Source of the DNA: Lachnospiraceae bacterium
GTDB lineage: Bacteria; Bacillota_A; Clostridia; Lachnospirales; Lachnospiraceae
Length of the DNA stretch: 40,182 bases
Direction: 5' to 3'
NCBI GenBank assembly: GCA_021770615.1
Contig: JAETQR010000034.1
Span: 1-40,182 of the forward strand
Shown: positions 40,161 to 40,182 of the stretch, in pieces
How the letters are laid out: each line of letters begins with the position of its first letter
How positions within the stretch are numbered: position 1 is the stretch's first letter
The notes under the pieces: generated by a model
The model's database searches: none
What the model was told of the DNA's origin: nothing
The model's input: only the letters and a program-made list of their open reading frames with translations
Program-made: the position numbers and the translations under genes

Positions 40161-40182
40161 ATCATTCAAAGGAGACACCCAC

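Overview
The window looks like a chromosomal segment of a low-to-mid GC Gram-positive anaerobe of the class Clostridia, most likely a Lachnospiraceae member. This is an inference. It rests on the gene order pyrH-frr-uppS-cdsA-dxr-rseP-ispG-polC with a PolC-type replicase, strong AGGAGG-type ribosome binding sites with frequent GTG/TTG starts, and BspA/InlB-repeat surface proteins typical of gut clostridia. No species is claimed.

Layout. At 1-206 lies a divergent promoter region. A gene starts at about position 13 and leaves the window leftwards. A 1539-aa secreted modular surface protein (207-4826) reads rightwards. 5013-12254 holds a redox/carbonyl block: LysR regulator, zinc-type macrodomain ADP-ribosyl hydrolase, second LysR regulator, a terminator, then iron alcohol dehydrogenase, aldo/keto reductase, a paralogous iron alcohol dehydrogenase and an alpha/beta-hydrolase lipoprotein. 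12428-27925 is a long co-directional run. It begins with a cytosolic LacI-like sensor fused to GGDEF, a membrane-anchored polysaccharide deacetylase-like protein and a bactofilin. It continues into the essential block: UMP kinase, ribosome recycling factor, undecaprenyl-PP synthase, CDP-DAG synthase, two MEP-pathway enzymes (Dxr, IspG), the site-2 protease RseP, PolC and a small secreted protein.

After a terminator comes an AT-rich two-gene cassette (28122-30039), an ATPase plus a RloB/TOPRIM-like protein resembling AbiL-type phage defence. A MarR/flavodoxin operon (minus strand) and an APH(3')-like kinase (plus strand) diverge from overlapping promoters that share a -35 region (31191-31241), next to two palindromes. 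A secreted esterase (minus), a tRNA-Glu(CTC), an ACT-domain protein and a three-gene ABC-2 type exporter follow. A 298-bp near-palindrome (36921-37218) fills the gap before a half-size ABC exporter. The window ends with a UPF0175/PIN toxin-antitoxin pair and the promoter and ribosome binding site of a gene that starts just outside.

How the genes fit together. The central operon couples pyrimidine nucleotide supply, translation recycling, isoprenoid and envelope lipid synthesis, envelope proteolysis and DNA replication, as in many Firmicutes. Here it is preceded by envelope-shape genes (deacetylase, bactofilin) rather than by rpsB-tsf. The flanks are accessory: surface adhesion, stress redox chemistry, phage defence, drug-kinase/export functions and a toxin-antitoxin pair.
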